A DNA stretch of 64,000 nt from Serratia plymuthica NBRC 102599 (GTDB lineage: Bacteria; Pseudomonadota; Gammaproteobacteria; Enterobacterales; Enterobacteriaceae). Location: assembly GCF_001590925.1 (NCBI RefSeq), contig NZ_BCTU01000009.1, forward strand, positions 31,780-95,779. The letters run 5' to 3'. The notes beneath the pieces are model-generated. The model saw only the letters and a list, made by a program, of their open reading frames with translations. It was not told the origin of the DNA and did no database searches. Positions 27,840 to 39,116 of the stretch are shown here, in pieces. How positions within the stretch are numbered: position 1 is the first letter of the stretch; each line of letters opens with the position of its first letter. Both the position numbers and the translations under genes were made by a program.

Positions 27840-28755
27840 GATTGGCGGTCACAAACTCCGCCAGATTCTGCTGAGTGACGGTTTTATAAGGCACCCAGTT
27901 GTAAGCCTCGGTCTTTTGCTTTTCCAGCAGTGCCTTGGTGACCTGCACCGCCCCGGTGGCCTGCCCTTTGGCGTCCTGGAAAATGGTCAACACCATGCCG
28001 CCGTTCTTAATAAACTGCAGGCCGTCCGGCGTACCGTCAATCCCCGCCACCAGGATGCTTTTGTTTTTAGCCTGGTTCAGCGCCATGATGGCGCCAATCG
28101 CCATTTCATCGTTATTGGCGGCGATAGCGTCGATCGGGCGGCCGTTCAGCAACCATCCGGATACCACATCCACCGCTTCATTGCGCTGCCATTTGGCGGT
28201 CTGCTTTTCCAGTACCTTCATGTCCTTATACCTGGCGATCACCTCTTCCACCGCGCGGGTGCGTTCACGCGCCTCTTCGTTGGACAGCGCCCCCATCAGG
28301 ATCGCCACATTGCCGCGATAATTCATCCGTTTCGCCAGCGCCTCCATTTGCAACTTGCCCCCCTCCGCCGAGTCCGATCCCACATACGCCATGGCATTAC
28401 CCAGCTTAACTTCCGGTTTGCGGTTGACGAAAATCAGCGGGATATGCGCACGTTCGGCGGCATCCATCATCGGTTTCACGCCCTGGGTATCTACCGGGTT
28501 GAGGATAATGGCATCCACCCCCAGGTTGATAAAATCGTCCACCTGCTGCACTTGCAGCGCCACGTCGCCTTTTGCATCGACAAACTGGCCGTCCATGTTC
28601 AACTGCTTAAGCTCGCTCACCATTTGCGAGCGTAAAATGGACACGAAGTTGAGATCGAAATTGGCCAGCGCGACGCCGACCTTATAGGTTTTCGCCTGGA
28701 CGTTAAAGGCCATAAACAGGCTAAGTAATATCAACAGCCAGCTTCTGATTTTCAT
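27832..28755 (-). CDS. Sugar ABC transporter periplasmic binding protein (RbsB type)
   Basis: 307 residues with a signal peptide (1-21, ending VQA) and the periplasmic-binding-protein family 4 layout (KVGVALANFDLNFVS, GVDAIILNPVDTQGVKPMMD, AIAANNDEMAIGAIMALNQA). This family binds ribose, galactose, inositol and related molecules. It ends an operon with a Gfo/Idh/MocA dehydrogenase and a hydroxypyruvate-isomerase-like enzyme, so a polyol or sugar acid is likely. No ATPase or permease is adjacent. Confidence 0.9.
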   Translation of the reverse strand: MKIRSWLLILLSLFMAFNVQAKTYKVGVALANFDLNFVSILRSQMVSELKQLNMDGQFVDAKGDVALQVQQVDDFINLGVDAIILNPVDTQGVKPMMDAAERAHIPLIFVNRKPEVKLGNAMAYVGSDSAEGGKLQMEALAKRMNYRGNVAILMGALSNEEARERTRAVEEVIARYKDMKVLEKQTAKWQRNEAVDVVSGWLLNGRPIDAIAANNDEMAIGAIMALNQAKNKSILVAGIDGTPDGLQFIKNGGMVLTIFQDAKGQATGAVQVTKALLEKQKTEAYNWVPYKTVTQQNLAEFVTANQQ

Positions 28756-28848
28756 GATGTCATCCTGTAGGTTGAGATAAATTTATTATTAAAATCAATG
28801 CATCACTTTTCATCCCGGGCAACAGACCACAGCCCGGGTGTACTGCGG

Positions 28849-29628
28849 TTATAAAGTGAAATGGTCGCGGAACTGTTGCAGCGCCGCGGTGCTGTCATCG
28901 GATGCCCATCCTTCCAATGCCACTACGCCCCGGTAGCCGATCTCGTCCAACGCGCCGGCAATGGCCCGATAGTTGATTTCACCGGTTCCCGGTTGTTGCC
29001 GCCCCGGTACGTCGGCCACCTGAATTTCGCCGATCGCCGGCCCGCAACGGCGAATAAGCTCGATGAGATTGCCTTCGCCGATTTGCGCATGATAAAGGTC
29101 GAGGTTCATCTTCAGCCCTGGGCTGTTGACCGCCTCAACCAAGGCCAGTGTGTCGCAGGCTTTGGCGAAGGGCGTGCCCGGATGGTCCCGCGGCAGGTTG
29201 AGGTTTTCCAGCGTGAACACCTTGCCGGTGCGCTCCCCCCGTTGCGCCAGCTTGCCCAAGGTATCGGCCGCTTTCAGCCACATGGCGCCGGTCACCACCT
29301 CCACCGGCTTCACCGGCAAGCCGTTGGGATCCAGGCCGGTGCCGTGCAGATTCAGGCTGGGGCAGTTCAACCGCTGCGCGATGGCGAGCGACTGTTCCGC
29401 CGTTTGCAACAGCTGGGCGATATCCTCGTCGTCGGTCAGGTTGCCGGCGAGATAACCGGTCATTGAAGTAAAACGTGCGCCGGTGCCAATCAGCGCATCA
29501 AGATCTTTATTTTCCCAGTTCCAGATCTCGACGCCGAAGCCGAGCGCATGAATACGCGCTACCCGTTCAACAAACGGCAGATCGAGAAACACCATCTCGG
29601 CGCACACAGACAGCTGATATCCGGCCAT
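28849..29628 (-). CDS. TIM-barrel sugar isomerase/epimerase, hydroxypyruvate-isomerase-like
   Basis: 259 residues of the xylose-isomerase-like TIM barrel. The order of motifs (FGVEIWNWENKDL, FTLENLNLP, KMNLDLYHAQIGEGNL, IGEIQVADVPGRQQPGTGEI, VALEGW) is that of Hyi/IolI-type proteins, with the metal-binding Glu residues present. It overlaps the upstream dehydrogenase gene (TAATG). It probably isomerises an intermediate of the same pathway; the exact substrate is not readable. Confidence 0.85.
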   Translation of the reverse strand: MAGYQLSVCAEMVFLDLPFVERVARIHALGFGVEIWNWENKDLDALIGTGARFTSMTGYLAGNLTDDEDIAQLLQTAEQSLAIAQRLNCPSLNLHGTGLDPNGLPVKPVEVVTGAMWLKAADTLGKLAQRGERTGKVFTLENLNLPRDHPGTPFAKACDTLALVEAVNSPGLKMNLDLYHAQIGEGNLIELIRRCGPAIGEIQVADVPGRQQPGTGEINYRAIAGALDEIGYRGVVALEGWASDDSTAALQQFRDHFTL

Positions 29629-30644
29629 TATTGTCTCCCCAGCGTGATCGGTTTGCCCTGCTTCACCGACTCGATGCAGGCCAATGCAATCTCCAGCGCA
29701 TTGCGGGCATCCTGTCCGGTCGCGCGCGGCGTTTCCCTCTGCTGAACACAGCGGGCGAATTCAGTCAGCTCCGCCACATAAGCGTCATGCAGCAGATCGG
29801 TATCCTGACGTGAGGTTTCGATGGCGATGCCGCCGGCGTGATACCGCACGCAGTTATTCAGGTTGATATTGCCCGCCTGCAGCATCCCTTTACTGCCAAA
29901 TACCTCGCCGCGCACGTCGTAGCCGTAGACCGCCTGGAAGTTGGCTTCTGCGGTAGCGATGGCGCCGTTATCGAAGCGGATAGTCACCACGGCGGTGTCC
30001 AGCAACCCTTTATCCTTGAAGTCCGGGCGCACCAGCGCATCCGCCAGCGCGTATACCTCAACCGGCCTGGTGCCCGGGTTGAAGTGCAACAGCGTGTCAA
30101 AATCGTGGATCAGCGTTTCCAAAAAAATGGTCCAGGCGGGGATCGGCGCCGGATCGCGCAACTGCGGATCGCGGGTTACCGATCGGGAAAGCTGGGTAAC
30201 GCCATTTTCCCCCTCCTTCACGGCGGTAATGGCGGCGGCAAAACCGCTGACAAAGCGGCGATTAAACCCCACTTGCAGCACGACACCCGCCTGTTTGGCG
30301 GCGGCGATGGCCCGATCCGCTTCGTCCAGCGTGATGGCCATCGGTTTTTCGCAAAACACGTGCTTCCCTGCCTGGGCGGCGGCAATCACCCATTCCGCAT
30401 GGGTACGCGCCGGGGAAGCAATGACTACCGCATCGATTTCTCTGTCATCCAGCATGCTCTGCAAATCGCTAAAGGCGCTGACGCCCAGTCTGTCCGCCAA
30501 CCGCTGCGCTGCACCCGGCAGCGGATCGGCCACGGCGGCCAAAACGGCGCCCGGCACGCGCCGCGCCAATGACTCCGCATGGAAAGTGCCCATTCTGCCG
30601 GCACCGATCAGGCCAACGCGCAAGTTGTGAGGAGAATGACTCAT
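29628..30644 (-). CDS. Gfo/Idh/MocA-family NAD-dependent dehydrogenase (inositol 2-dehydrogenase-like)
   Basis: 338 residues. The Rossmann motif GLIGAGRMGTFHAESLARR is at the N-terminus, the catalytic Lys lies in CEKPMAITLDEA, and the catalytic Asp/His region is LIHDFDTLLHF. These match IolG-type myo-inositol dehydrogenases. It is the first gene of an operon preceded by a sigma-54 promoter, with a divergent sigma-54 activator. Whether the polyol is inositol is inference. Confidence 0.88.
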   Translation of the reverse strand: MSHSPHNLRVGLIGAGRMGTFHAESLARRVPGAVLAAVADPLPGAAQRLADRLGVSAFSDLQSMLDDREIDAVVIASPARTHAEWVIAAAQAGKHVFCEKPMAITLDEADRAIAAAKQAGVVLQVGFNRRFVSGFAAAITAVKEGENGVTQLSRSVTRDPQLRDPAPIPAWTIFLETLIHDFDTLLHFNPGTRPVEVYALADALVRPDFKDKGLLDTAVVTIRFDNGAIATAEANFQAVYGYDVRGEVFGSKGMLQAGNINLNNCVRYHAGGIAIETSRQDTDLLHDAYVAELTEFARCVQQRETPRATGQDARNALEIALACIESVKQGKPITLGRQ

Positions 30645-30700
30645 AGTGATTCCTTATGTGAGTTAACGCCCTTGTCGGGCTACGGAGTTCACTGTGGGTA

Positions 30701-30717
30701 TTGCAAAGGGGATGCCA
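30701..30717 (-). promoter_or_regulatory. Sigma-54 (-24/-12) promoter for the dehydrogenase operon
   Basis: On the minus strand, TGGCATCCCCTTTGCAA has GG and GC separated by ten bases, the sigma-54 spacing. The predicted transcript start is roughly 45-50 bases upstream of the dehydrogenase ATG. A sigma-54 activator gene is divergent at 30840. Confidence 0.78.
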
Positions 30718-30736
30718 GCGCGAAAAGGGAGGAATT

Positions 30737-30752
30737 TGTGAGGCGATGCACA
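30737..30752. promoter_or_regulatory. CRP-like site
   Basis: TGTGAGGCGATGCACA fits the TGTGA-N6-TCACA consensus with one mismatch. It lies between the divergent activator and dehydrogenase genes and could bring catabolite control. Confidence 0.45.
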
Positions 30753-30779
30753 GATAACCGCAACAGAGTGACAACTAAA

Positions 30780-30805
30780 TTGACATGTCAATTTCACATG
30801 TCAAT
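30780..30805. promoter_or_regulatory. Palindrome plus direct repeat, candidate activator site
   Basis: TTGACATGTCAA (30780-30791) is a perfect 12-bp palindrome, and ACATGTCAAT recurs at 30783-30792 and 30796-30805. It lies about 65-90 bp upstream of the -24/-12 promoter and 35-60 bp before the activator's start codon. It is a plausible enhancer and autoregulatory site. Confidence 0.5.
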
Positions 30806-30839
30806 AAAATGAACATTACATTCCAAACTGGAGAGCCAC

Positions 30840-32798
30840 ATGCACACTGCCGCCGGACTGATGCCGATCAAAGACGAGAGCGACCCGATTTTCAGCCTCC
30901 CGGGAGGCCCGGAGGCCAGTGAATGGGATAGCCTGTTTTGGCAAGGCTGGCAGGTTTTTAATGAAGGCGGGCAACCCGGCTGGATCCGCAAGTCGATCCT
31001 GCAATCCTGGCAGCGTTCGCGTGAAAACGGCATCGACCCCGAGGAGTTTGTCTATCACTCGCCGCCCGCGGACCGGTTGCAGATGATTCTGGCGCAAAAC
31101 AGCGAGCTGATTAAGGTGGCGCACGGCATCATGGAAAACCTGCTGGCCTACAACCCTGACGGCCACATCAACCTGACCGACGCCAACGGCGTCACCCTTC
31201 ACTACTGCGGCGCGGATTTGACACCGGTCGGCAGCATTCTGCGCGAGGAGGTTCAGGGCACCAACTGCACCGCGCGCTGCCTGCGGGAACAGCGCCTGGT
31301 GTATGTGTTAAGCGGTGAAAACTGGAAAATGGGCCTGCGTCAGCGCCATCGCCAATGTGCGGCGGCACCGGTGCGTAACGCTGAAGGCGTGATGATCGGC
31401 GTGCTGACGCTTACCGCCACGCCGGATAACTTCAACGCCCACACTCTGGGCACCGTGCAAGCGGCTGCGGAGGCCGTCGGCCAACAGTTGCAGTTGTGTC
31501 GGCTGCTGGCGGAACAACAGTCCATTCTGGAAACGCTGAATGAAGGCGTTATTGTCTGCGATCGCCACGGCAGGCTGAAAACCGTCAACCGCTATGCGCG
31601 CCAGATTTTTGACGGCCTGGAGCCTGGCGACCTGTCCCTCGACGAAGTGCTGCGCCCGCAGTCCGGCTCGTTGCTGACCATGCCGTTTTGTAACGATCGT
31701 GAAATGGTCTTTATGCCCGAAGGCAAAGCGACCCTCTCCTGCGTGATTTCGTTGATGCCCGCGCCGGATGACGGCCGGGTGCTCTCCCTGCGCGAGAACC
31801 AGCGTATTCGCGCCATTACTCGCCGCGTGATGGGCGTCAGCGCCAGCTATACCTTCGACATGATATACGGCCATTCCAGCCGCATACGGGAAACCATCGC
31901 CAAGGCGCGCACCAGCAGCCGCAGCGACAGCACCGTTCTGCTGACCGGCGAGAGCGGAACCGGCAAAGAACTGTTTGCTCAGGCGATCCACAACGGCAGC
32001 GCACGCAGCAATGAACCTTTCGTTGCCGTTAACTGCGGTGCCTTGCCGCGCGATCTGGTGCAAAGCGAGCTTTTCGGTTACGTGGATGGCGCCTTTACCG
32101 GCTCGCGCCGTGGCGGTTCCGCCGGGAAATTTGAGCTGGCGGATGGCGGTACTCTGCTGCTCGATGAAATCGGCGAAATGCCGCTGGATGCGCAAACCAG
32201 TCTGCTGCGCGTGCTGCAGGAGAGCGAAGTGCTGCGGATCGGCGCCACGCACCCGGTGAAGGTCAACGTACGCATCATCGCGGCCACCAATTGCGATCTG
32301 GCGCAGGCGGTGGAGAATGGCGCTTTCCGGCGCGATCTGTATTACCGCCTGAACGTCATCTCCCTCTCCGTTCCGCCGCTGCGCGAACGACGGGAAGATA
32401 TCGCCGGGCTGGTTAACGGCTTCGTGCACAAGCTCTGTACGCGCATGAAAAAAATCCCGCCGCAGGTGTCACCGCAGGCGATGGCCTGCCTTAGCGCCTG
32501 GCGTTGGCCGGGCAACGTGCGCGAACTGGAAAACCTGGTGGAACGAATGGTGAACCTGTGCGAAGGGTTGCAGATCGACGTGGGCGACCTGCCTGAGGAA
32601 ATCACTCGTGATCTCACTGAGCCTGACGCAGCACCTTCTGCCAGGCTGGAAGATAACGAACGTACCCATATCATGCAGGTAATTGGATCCAGTGGCGGCA
32701 ATCTGCGGCAGGCCGCGCGGCTGCTCGGGCTATCGCGCACCACGCTGTACAATAAAATCAATAAATGGCAGATCGATTTGACCCTGCTGCGCCCCTGA
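30840..32798 (+). CDS. Sigma-54-dependent Fis-type activator with GAF/PAS sensor region
   Basis: 652 residues. The N-terminal half resembles AcoR/DhaR sensors ([19 protein letters not shown], a GAF region with [18 protein letters not shown], and a PAS-like segment about 235-330). The AAA+ domain has [10 protein letters not shown], a loop reading GAFTGS rather than GAFTGA, and [14 protein letters not shown] Fis-type HTH ends the protein ([20 protein letters not shown]). A GGAG ribosome site precedes ATG 30840. It is divergent from the operon with the -24/-12 promoter and very likely activates it. Confidence 0.92.
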   Translation: MHTAAGLMPIKDESDPIFSLPGGPEASEWDSLFWQGWQVFNEGGQPGWIRKSILQSWQRSRENGIDPEEFVYHSPPADRLQMILAQNSELIKVAHGIMENLLAYNPDGHINLTDANGVTLHYCGADLTPVGSILREEVQGTNCTARCLREQRLVYVLSGENWKMGLRQRHRQCAAAPVRNAEGVMIGVLTLTATPDNFNAHTLGTVQAAAEAVGQQLQLCRLLAEQQSILETLNEGVIVCDRHGRLKTVNRYARQIFDGLEPGDLSLDEVLRPQSGSLLTMPFCNDREMVFMPEGKATLSCVISLMPAPDDGRVLSLRENQRIRAITRRVMGVSASYTFDMIYGHSSRIRETIAKARTSSRSDSTVLLTGESGTGKELFAQAIHNGSARSNEPFVAVNCGALPRDLVQSELFGYVDGAFTGSRRGGSAGKFELADGGTLLLDEIGEMPLDAQTSLLRVLQESEVLRIGATHPVKVNVRIIAATNCDLAQAVENGAFRRDLYYRLNVISLSVPPLRERREDIAGLVNGFVHKLCTRMKKIPPQVSPQAMACLSAWRWPGNVRELENLVERMVNLCEGLQIDVGDLPEEITRDLTEPDAAPSARLEDNERTHIMQVIGSSGGNLRQAARLLGLSRTTLYNKINKWQIDLTLLRP

Positions 32799-32865
32799 TC
32801 GGCCGGCTTGACAGGGCTGCGGCGGCACCCGATGATGAAGAAATCTTACCGTCCAGGCCTGCTCA

Positions 32866-33159
32866 ATGAAAACGTCCCCCGCTGTCACCATTCACTATTG
32901 TTCGCAATGCAACTGGCTGTTGCGCGCTGCGTGGATGGCGCAAGAATTGCTCCATACCTTCGGCACCGATTTGGCCGCCGTGACGCTGGTTCCCGGCACC
33001 GGCGGCATTTATGAGGTCACCGTGGATGGCTTTGTCATCTGGGATCGCAAAACCGAAGGCGGTTTCCCCGACGCGGCCGCACTCAAACAGCGTTTACGCG
33101 ATCGATGCTTCCCTGAGCGGCCATTAGGCCACGTGGATAACAAAGGCGTTAAAAGTTAA
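32866..33159 (+). CDS. SelT/SelW/SelH (Rdx)-family thioredoxin-like protein
   Basis: 97 residues with the family signature IHYCSQCNW near the N-terminus (CxxC in place of CxxU) and the C-terminal GGIYEVTVDGFVIWDRKTEG motif. These small proteins have a thioredoxin-like fold; their bacterial function is not established. The last four bases overlap the end of the convergent haem-binding gene. Confidence 0.9.
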   Translation: MKTSPAVTIHYCSQCNWLLRAAWMAQELLHTFGTDLAAVTLVPGTGGIYEVTVDGFVIWDRKTEGGFPDAAALKQRLRDRCFPERPLGHVDNKGVKS

Positions 33160-33974
33160 GGCGCGACGGCCTCGGCCGCCTGACGCAATTGCCCTATGGC
33201 CGTCGGCATATCCAGGCCAAAACTCAGCAAGGCGTTGTCATCAATCACCAGCAACTGCCGCTGCTTGCCCGCGGGGGTAAACGCCAACCCCGGCAATGCC
33301 CAGAGATTCGCTTCTCCGCCCATCCGTTGCAGGCTGGCCTTGCCTATTACCAGCAACTGCGGCGCGGCGGCTACCAGCCCTTCCTGAGTCAACGGCTGAT
33401 AACGCGTCACGCCAGCCAGGGCATTGTCCAACCCGGCGCTGCGAATGGCGCCCTCTGCTGCGGTGCCGTTACCTGCCCCCATTGCCGCTATGCCAGTATG
33501 CGCCATGATAAACAGCACTCTGACCGGCAATCGATGAGTCGGTACGGCGGCGATCTGACGATCCAGTTTGGCCTGCAGGGCTTTCCCCTCTTTTTCTCGC
33601 CCCAAGGTGGCGGCAATGACGGCGATCTTTTCGTCGATCGCGCCAAGTTCGGGTTTACCCGTCACCGTCACGACTTTCACCCCAGCCTGTTCGACCTGCC
33701 GCAACGCCAAAGAGGGTTGCGCCAGGTCGCTGGCGATCACCAACGAGGGCTTCATCGCCAGGATCCCCTCGGCGTTGAGCTGGCGCATATAACCGACATT
33801 CGGCAATGCTGTGGCTTGCGGCGGCTGCTGACTGGTGCTGTCGCGCGCGACCAACGTTTGCCCAGCGCCCAGAGCATAAATAATTTCCGTGACGTCTCCG
33901 CCAATCGCGATCACACGTTCGCCGGCAAATACCGAAAACGGCAGCGCCAGTAATCCGATAACCCATGATTTCAT
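33156..33974 (-). CDS. hmuT: Haem ABC transporter periplasmic binding protein, HmuT type
   Basis: 272 residues with a signal peptide (1-17). The vitamin-B12/haem-type binding fold is shown by AIGGDVTEIIYALGAGQTLV, PNVGYMRQLNAEGILAMKPS and LVIASDLAQP. It sits downstream of a TonB-dependent haem-type receptor on the same strand with 107 bp and a hairpin between them. The matching permease and ATPase (hmuUV type) are not in the window. Confidence 0.88.
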   Translation of the reverse strand: MKSWVIGLLALPFSVFAGERVIAIGGDVTEIIYALGAGQTLVARDSTSQQPPQATALPNVGYMRQLNAEGILAMKPSLVIASDLAQPSLALRQVEQAGVKVVTVTGKPELGAIDEKIAVIAATLGREKEGKALQAKLDRQIAAVPTHRLPVRVLFIMAHTGIAAMGAGNGTAAEGAIRSAGLDNALAGVTRYQPLTQEGLVAAAPQLLVIGKASLQRMGGEANLWALPGLAFTPAGKQRQLLVIDDNALLSFGLDMPTAIGQLRQAAEAVAP

Positions 33975-34023
33975 TCGAAGTCTCCTTTAAGCGCGGAATG
34001 GCCAGCCTCATTAAAGCGCGACA

Positions 34024-34049
34024 GCCGCCTTTCATTGACGAAAGGCGGC
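34024..34049. terminator. Hairpin between receptor and haem-binding genes
   Basis: GCCGCCTTTC (34024-34033) pairs perfectly with GAAAGGCGGC (34040-34049). Neither side has a T run, so it could be a partial terminator or an RNA-stabilising element that lowers expression of the downstream binding protein relative to the receptor. Confidence 0.45.
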
Positions 34050-34081
34050 TTAAACGCTAGCGGTTGATCAAAATGCGGTAG

Positions 34082-36439
34082 TTAGAAATCCACGTTGACG
34101 CCAAGCTGGAAGGTTCTTCCCGGCATGACGGCCAACGCATTGTCGTAGGCATCCTGACGGGTTGAGTCCGTGAGTTCACGGCTGCTCAGGTAATCGCGGT
34201 ATTTCCTGTCGGTGATGTTATACACGCCGCCGCTCAGTTTCACATTGCGGGCAACCTGCCAATAGGCGGACATATCCACCAGGCCGTAACCCGGCACGCG
34301 CAGATATTCCGTGGTGGCGTCGGTGAGCGTACTGCCGCTGGCGTTGTTGTAGCTTTCACGGTTGGTCGCCGTCGCCTGCTTGCCTTTGATGAAGGTTGCC
34401 GTTACCGCCGCGCCGTAGCGTTTCGCCGGATCGTCCCAGGCTACGCCCACAATGGCTTTCATTGGCGCTACGCTGTCGATATCGACATATTTATCGCCGG
34501 AATAGCTGGACTTGGATTTGCCCTGGTTATATCCCAGCGCAAAATTCGCGCTCAGCCCGTTCACCTGCTCAAACCATGTGCCAAAATTCACCCTGGTGCT
34601 GATTTCAGCGCCGTAGATATAGGCTTTATCACGGTTTTCCGCTTGATAAATGGTGTAGATATTGGAAGGCACATTAGCGAACTTGTCCGGGCTGCTGGCC
34701 CGTTGATAACGGGTATACGCAATGAAGTTTTTATAGGTGTTGTAGAACAGCGACGTGCGCATTGTCACCCCGTCCACGACGTCTCCCTTCATGCCCCATT
34801 CCAGATTGTTGCTGGTCTCGGTGTTCAGATCGGCGTTGCCGATCAACGCATACTGCGCCGTGCCCGCATAGCTGGAGCCGAGATTCCATGAGCCGTAAAG
34901 CTGGCTGGCGTTCGGGAACTGTGCGCCACGCTTGTACTGCAGATAGGTCATCAGCGCCGGCGTAATATCGTACTCGACGCTGAGAGACGGCAATATCTGG
35001 GTGTCGGTGTTGCTTTTGCCGTATAACGTTTCCAGCTCGGACTCCGTCAGCACCGTGCTGCCGGTGGTCAGGCTGGTCAGGTTCTGCGGCTTGGTGCTTT
35101 GGTGAGCCACGCGCACGCCAGGCACCACGGCAAAACCGTGCCCGTCGAGATCAAATTGGATCTTGTCCTGCACAAAACCGCCCAATACGTAGCTGCGGCT
35201 GTTTGATTCCGGTTGCATGATGGCCGTGGACACGCTGGGGGCCGGCTCTTCACGGAATGGCCGCTCGGTATCGGTTAACCTGGCGTTTAGCCCTCCGCTC
35301 AACGCATGACGCCCCAGCGTTTTGGTTATCAGCGTCTCAAAGCCGTAGGTATTGACGTTGTAGTCGGAGTAAACCCGCTCCATGCTGCCGGTACTGGTGG
35401 GCATGTAAGTGTTGTCATGCGCCTGGGTCTGTTGGTAATAGGCTTTTGATGTCAGGGTATCGACGAAATCATTGTACGGTGTCCATTCATCTTTCACGCT
35501 CACTCCCCAACGGCGCGTATTGCTCTGCTGTTGGGCGGTACCCAGGATGGCGCTGCCGGCCGAGTTCCAACTGTCGTAATGGGTGTGGTTGACTTTATCG
35601 TAGTAATCCACCGTGCCGGTGAGTTTGTGTTCGTCATTTGGCTGCCAGATACCGGACGCCATCAGCGCATTGGAATGCCAGTTGGCCGGGTAAGCCTGAT
35701 AAGTGCCACTGTTGTTGCGCGTTTCCTGGCCGTCGCGGCGGCTATAAACGAACACCCCGCGAAGTTGGTCATCGCCCGCAGCTGCGGTAATGCCGTTGTG
35801 CCAACTGCGGTTGGACGAGTCGTAATCGCTCTGGTAACCAAAGTAAGTCTGTTTGGACGGCGACAGGTACTGATCTGCCGACTTCGGCGAAAACGAAACA
35901 GCGCCGCCGATAGACGTATTGCTACGTTCAATCGAGGTCGCTCCCGATTCGATCTCCACCTGGCCGTACATGTAAGGGTCAATATAGTCCCTGCCGATGC
36001 CAAAGGTGTTAAGGCCGGCTCGGCTGACATAGCTGCGCCCGGTGGCGTCTGGCTGCGGAATGCCGTCGACATCCAGGCCGACGCGATTGCTCTCCAGGCC
36101 GCGAATGTTATATCCGGTGTAGCCGCTGCGATCGAAACCGCTTTTGCCCGAGGACGATCCTCCACTGACGCCAGTGGCGCTAATCAGCGGTTCATAACGC
36201 ATGATCGAACCGAAATCATTTCCCCCTTTTTTCTGCATGTCTTGCGCGCTAATCGTGGTTATTGTCCCGGCCTTTTTCTCAATCACGGGCGCGACAACCG
36301 TTATTTCCTCTTCATTTTGCGTGGTCTTTTCTAACGGAGTTTTATTTACTTCAGCATTAGCGTTAAGGGAACTGCCGATCAACGTCCCCCATAGGATGGA
36401 ATGCCCGATAATTCCCTGGTAATTAAAAGTTTTGCACAT
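34082..36439 (-). CDS. TonB-dependent haem/haemoglobin-type outer-membrane receptor
   Basis: 785 residues with a signal peptide (about 1-29), a TonB-box-like segment (EEITVVAP), a plug domain (GYNIRGLESNRVGLDVDGIP, VEIESGATSIERSNTSIGGA) and a 22-strand barrel ending in FQLGVNVDF, the C-terminal Phe typical of outer-membrane barrels. The plug matches the haemoglobin/haem/transferrin receptor group. An AGGG ribosome site supports the ATG at 36439. A Fur box lies about 140 bp upstream. It probably works with the downstream haem-binding protein. It is shorter than HasR. Confidence 0.9.
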   Translation of the reverse strand: MCKTFNYQGIIGHSILWGTLIGSSLNANAEVNKTPLEKTTQNEEEITVVAPVIEKKAGTITTISAQDMQKKGGNDFGSIMRYEPLISATGVSGGSSSGKSGFDRSGYTGYNIRGLESNRVGLDVDGIPQPDATGRSYVSRAGLNTFGIGRDYIDPYMYGQVEIESGATSIERSNTSIGGAVSFSPKSADQYLSPSKQTYFGYQSDYDSSNRSWHNGITAAAGDDQLRGVFVYSRRDGQETRNNSGTYQAYPANWHSNALMASGIWQPNDEHKLTGTVDYYDKVNHTHYDSWNSAGSAILGTAQQQSNTRRWGVSVKDEWTPYNDFVDTLTSKAYYQQTQAHDNTYMPTSTGSMERVYSDYNVNTYGFETLITKTLGRHALSGGLNARLTDTERPFREEPAPSVSTAIMQPESNSRSYVLGGFVQDKIQFDLDGHGFAVVPGVRVAHQSTKPQNLTSLTTGSTVLTESELETLYGKSNTDTQILPSLSVEYDITPALMTYLQYKRGAQFPNASQLYGSWNLGSSYAGTAQYALIGNADLNTETSNNLEWGMKGDVVDGVTMRTSLFYNTYKNFIAYTRYQRASSPDKFANVPSNIYTIYQAENRDKAYIYGAEISTRVNFGTWFEQVNGLSANFALGYNQGKSKSSYSGDKYVDIDSVAPMKAIVGVAWDDPAKRYGAAVTATFIKGKQATATNRESYNNASGSTLTDATTEYLRVPGYGLVDMSAYWQVARNVKLSGGVYNITDRKYRDYLSSRELTDSTRQDAYDNALAVMPGRTFQLGVNVDF

Positions 36440-36577
36440 GTATTAGCCCTGCAATAATTATTGGTATTTGCTCGCAGTTGCTTCGCCCCGGTAATTAATC
36501 GGGATCAAGGGTATTAACGAAAATTAACAATTTTATAAGAATGGTCTTTCTGCGTAGACTTAATAAAAGCATGTTAA

Positions 36578-36592
36578 TGATAATGCTTATCA
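36578..36592. promoter_or_regulatory. Fur box
   Basis: TGATAATGCTTATCA differs from the 7-1-7 Fur consensus (TGATAATnATTATCA) at one base. It lies about 140 bp upstream of the TonB-dependent receptor and gives iron repression. The rest of 36440-36756 is AT-rich with no credible gene. Confidence 0.7.
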
Positions 36593-36729
36593 TAAGCAAT
36601 ATCATTAAAGCCCTATTATTTGCATTGGTGAGAGATTTCCTAACCGCTTACGAAATCCTTACAAAGCGGTTCAGACAGTCAGTGTGCGAAAAGATTGTCA
36701 TAAGGGGGGCGAATAAAACCATAAGAGAA

Positions 36730-36748
36730 CGGTGGGCATAACCCACCG
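36730..36748 (-). terminator. Terminator-like hairpin after serralysin
   Basis: CGGTGGG (36730-36736) pairs with CCCACCG (36742-36748). Read on the minus strand it follows the protease stop by about ten bases and leads into TTCTCTTAT, a weak T tract. Confidence 0.6.
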
Positions 36749-36756
36749 CATAAGGC

Positions 36757-38537
<1,781 letters not shown>

Positions 38538-39032
38538 ATGGAACGCTTTATAGAAAACGCTATGTATGCCTCTCGCTGGCTGCTGGCACCGGTTTACTTT
38601 GGCTTGTCGCTGGCGCTGGTGGCGCTGTCGATCAAATTCTTCCAGGAGATAGTGCATGTTCTGCCGAACATCTTCTCCATAACCGAAGGGGATCTGGTGC
38701 TCACCCTGCTTTCGCTGATCGACATGGCGCTGGTGGGTGGCCTGTTGGTCATGGTGATGTTCTCGGGCTATGAAAACTTTGTTTCGCAGTTGGATATCAG
38801 CGAACATAAAGAAAAGTTGAGCTGGCTGGGGAAAATGGATGCCACCTCTCTGAAGAGCAAGGTAGCCGCATCCATTGTCGCTATCTCTTCCATTCACCTG
38901 TTGCGGGTGTTTATGGATGCCAAGAACGTGCCGGACAATAAGCTGATGTGGTATGTGATTATCCACCTCACCTTCGTGCTTTCCGCTTTCCTGATGGGCT
39001 ACCTCGATAAAATAACGCGTGATAAACACTGA
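38538..39032 (+). CDS. yqhA: UPF0114-family membrane protein YqhA
   Basis: 164 residues with about four membrane segments. From memory it is close to identical over long stretches to E. coli YqhA ([52 protein letters not shown]). The start at 38538 gives the family's N-terminus; an in-frame ATG two codons upstream is less likely. Function unknown. A GGCCGC/GCGGCC inverted repeat lies just after it (39044-39068). Confidence 0.95.
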   Translation: MERFIENAMYASRWLLAPVYFGLSLALVALSIKFFQEIVHVLPNIFSITEGDLVLTLLSLIDMALVGGLLVMVMFSGYENFVSQLDISEHKEKLSWLGKMDATSLKSKVAASIVAISSIHLLRVFMDAKNVPDNKLMWYVIIHLTFVLSAFLMGYLDKITRDKH

Positions 39033-39116
39033 TTCACCGTTCTGGCCGCTATCGCCCTGATGGCGGCCCTCTCTCCCCGCCTCAAAAAATTATTAATCAA
39101 TCAGTTGGATGACAAT

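Noticed and set aside
31308..32429. 373-codon minus-strand open frame within the sigma-54 activator gene
   Set aside because: It is antisense to a well-supported gene and has shadow-like composition.
36541..36741. 66-codon plus-strand frame over the Fur box
   Set aside because: It coincides with the regulatory region of the receptor gene and has no family signature or ribosome site.
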